From positions 1 to 6,677 of the forward strand of contig JBBIJH010000152.1 of assembly GCA_037446075.1 (NCBI GenBank): a stretch of 6,677 nucleotides of DNA, read 5' to 3'. A program made the position numbers and the translations under genes. This stretch comes from JBBIJH01 sp037446075 (GTDB lineage: Bacteria; Bacteroidota; Ignavibacteria; UBA10030; JAHEZR01). Under the pieces are notes generated by a model, which was not told where the DNA came from, did no database searches, and saw only the letters and a program-made list of their open reading frames with translations. Shown here piece by piece: positions 5,952 to 6,677 of the stretch; position 1 is the first letter of the stretch, and every line of letters begins with the position of its first letter.

Positions 5952-6677
5952 ATGCGCGACGTCTCCTCTAAGCCTAATACGCTTCGCAGCGCAACCGCGG
6001 TTGCCCGACTGAACATCTCTCGTCCCACCATCAGGGCCATCAAGTCCGGCAGTGTCCCCAAGGCTGATCCTCTCGCTGTTGCACGCATTGCCGGCATTCA
6101 AGCCGCCAAGAATACAAGCGCGCTCATTCCCTATTGTCATCATGTGCCGCTCGATTGGATCGACGTACGGTCCGAGTTACAAGAGGCGGCCATTGAGATT
6201 ACCGCCGAGGTCAAGGCAATCTGGAAGACGGGCGTCGAGATGGAGGCGCTCGTGGCAGTAAGCGCAGCAGCTTTGACGCTGTACGATATGCTCAAGCCTA
6301 TCGATGAGGACATGGAGATTACGTGCATCAAGTTGCTTGAGAAGATTGGCGGAAAGTCCCAGATGAAAGAGAGCGGCGGAGGACTGAAGGCCGCGGTGCT
6401 GGTGATCAGTGACTCGGTCTCGGCGGGGAGGAGAGAGGATATCTCAGGGAAAGTCCTGGTAGAGAAGCTGAGAGGATTCAGGATTCAAGTTCCAAAATTC
6501 AAGGTTGTTCCAGATGATTCAACTCGAATTGAGGCTGAACTAAAGATCCTCGCTGACAAAGAAAAAGTGGATCTCATCGTCACGACGGGCGGGACTGGCA
6601 TCGGTCCGCGAGATGTCACTCCAGAAGCGACAAAACGAGTCATCGAGCGCGAGCTCGAGGGGGTCGAGGAAGTTCTG
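5952..6677 (+). CDS. moaCB: Bifunctional MoaC-MogA/MoaB fusion (3' end outside window)
   Basis: An open frame of 242 codons runs from the ATG at 5952 to the window edge without a stop. Residues 1-136 are MoaC, cyclic pyranopterin monophosphate synthase: Lys37, ARIAGIQAAK (44-53), YCHH (61-64), GVEMEAL (94-100) and the Asp112/Lys115 pair correspond to the family active site. After a short linker (MKESGGG, 138-144), KAAVLVISDSVSAG (146-159), VPDD (186-189) and TTGGTGIGPRD (211-221) identify the MogA/MoaB molybdopterin-adenylylating domain. Such fusions are known in several phyla, and their MoaC part usually begins near this M-x-D-V/I-S. Residues 175-183 are encoded by a 7-bp repeat array and give a loop about two residues longer than usual by eye. 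No Shine-Dalgarno precedes the ATG; the TGA of the preceding gene is in frame 18 nt upstream, so translation is probably coupled. Confidence 0.93.
   Translation, partial: MRDVSSKPNTLRSATAVARLNISRPTIRAIKSGSVPKADPLAVARIAGIQAAKNTSALIPYCHHVPLDWIDVRSELQEAAIEITAEVKAIWKTGVEMEALVAVSAAALTLYDMLKPIDEDMEITCIKLLEKIGGKSQMKESGGGLKAAVLVISDSVSAGRREDISGKVLVEKLRGFRIQVPKFKVVPDDSTRIEAELKILADKEKVDLIVTTGGTGIGPRDVTPEATKRVIERELEGVEEVL
6473..6500 (-). repeat. 7-bp periodic array inside the MogA domain (4 units)
   Basis: Heptamers run from 6473: AGGATTC, AGGATTC, AAGTTCC and AAAATTC, the first two identical. The orientation matches the left flank of the four-helix-bundle gene. The 14 bases 6476-6489 are the exact reverse complement of 5929-5942. 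The array is in an uninterrupted coding frame and encodes residues 175-183 of the MoaC-MogA fusion. Confidence 0.65.

Noticed and set aside
5952..5960. MoaC N-terminus truncated by the insertion
   Set aside because: E. coli MoaC has about 15 more residues, but MoaC-MoaB fusions as I recall them commonly start at this M-x-D-V/I-S, so the short start is normal.
5452..6500. CRISPR array or rRNA remnant around the repeats
   Set aside because: Units are 7 bp, contiguous and degenerate without spacers, and no 23S rRNA sequence flanks the four-helix-bundle gene.

Overview
This window is a molybdenum cofactor (Moco) biosynthesis locus, all on the + strand, wrapped around what looks like a molybdopterin-dependent respiratory or repair module. 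The genes have medium GC content and often weak Shine-Dalgarno sequences. A MoaC-MogA/MoaB fusion, a TTGACT/TATATTG promoter and an isolated 23S-rRNA-intervening-sequence (IVS) type four-helix-bundle gene point to an uncultured or environmental member of the Bacteroidota/Chlorobi/Ignavibacteria (FCB) neighbourhood. That placement is an inference with low to moderate confidence; no rRNA or other strong phylogenetic marker is present.

Layout. Positions 1-440 hold the C-terminal end of a metal-dependent amidohydrolase unrelated to Moco. Then come moeA (541-1737) and moaD (1734-1982, overlapping moeA by 4 bp), followed after a 126-bp spacer by moaE (2109-2534). Next is a three-gene module: a Tat-exported lipoprotein with a sulfite-oxidase-like Mo domain (2665-3378), a small cysteine-rich lipoprotein (3388-3630), and a four-helix b-type cytochrome (3627-4280). 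A good promoter (4359-4388) precedes moaA (4396-5442). A four-helix-bundle gene (5493-5933) sits between moaA and a moaC-mogA fusion (5952 to the window end, incomplete).

How the genes work together. MoaA and the MoaC domain convert GTP to cyclic pyranopterin monophosphate. MoaD/MoaE add the dithiolene sulfurs. The MogA/MoaB domain adenylylates molybdopterin and MoeA inserts molybdate. The likely client is the exported Mo enzyme encoded in the middle of the cluster, with the cytochrome as its probable membrane electron partner. A MoaD-activating enzyme (MoeB) is not in the window.

The most unusual signal is a family of degenerate arrays with a 7-bp period (unit close to GGATTCA/TGAATCC). They occur at 2055-2103, 4405-4439, 5452-5479, 5917-5944 and 6473-6500. 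Two of them bracket the four-helix-bundle gene in opposite orientation and form a long imperfect inverted repeat, so that 5452-5944 has the architecture of a 23S rRNA intervening sequence but lies inside a protein-coding operon. Removing this block on paper places an orphan AGGGAGG exactly 7 nt before the moaC ATG, which suggests insertion between the moaC ribosome binding site and its start codon. Other arrays are read as protein in the MoaA N-terminus and inside the MogA domain.
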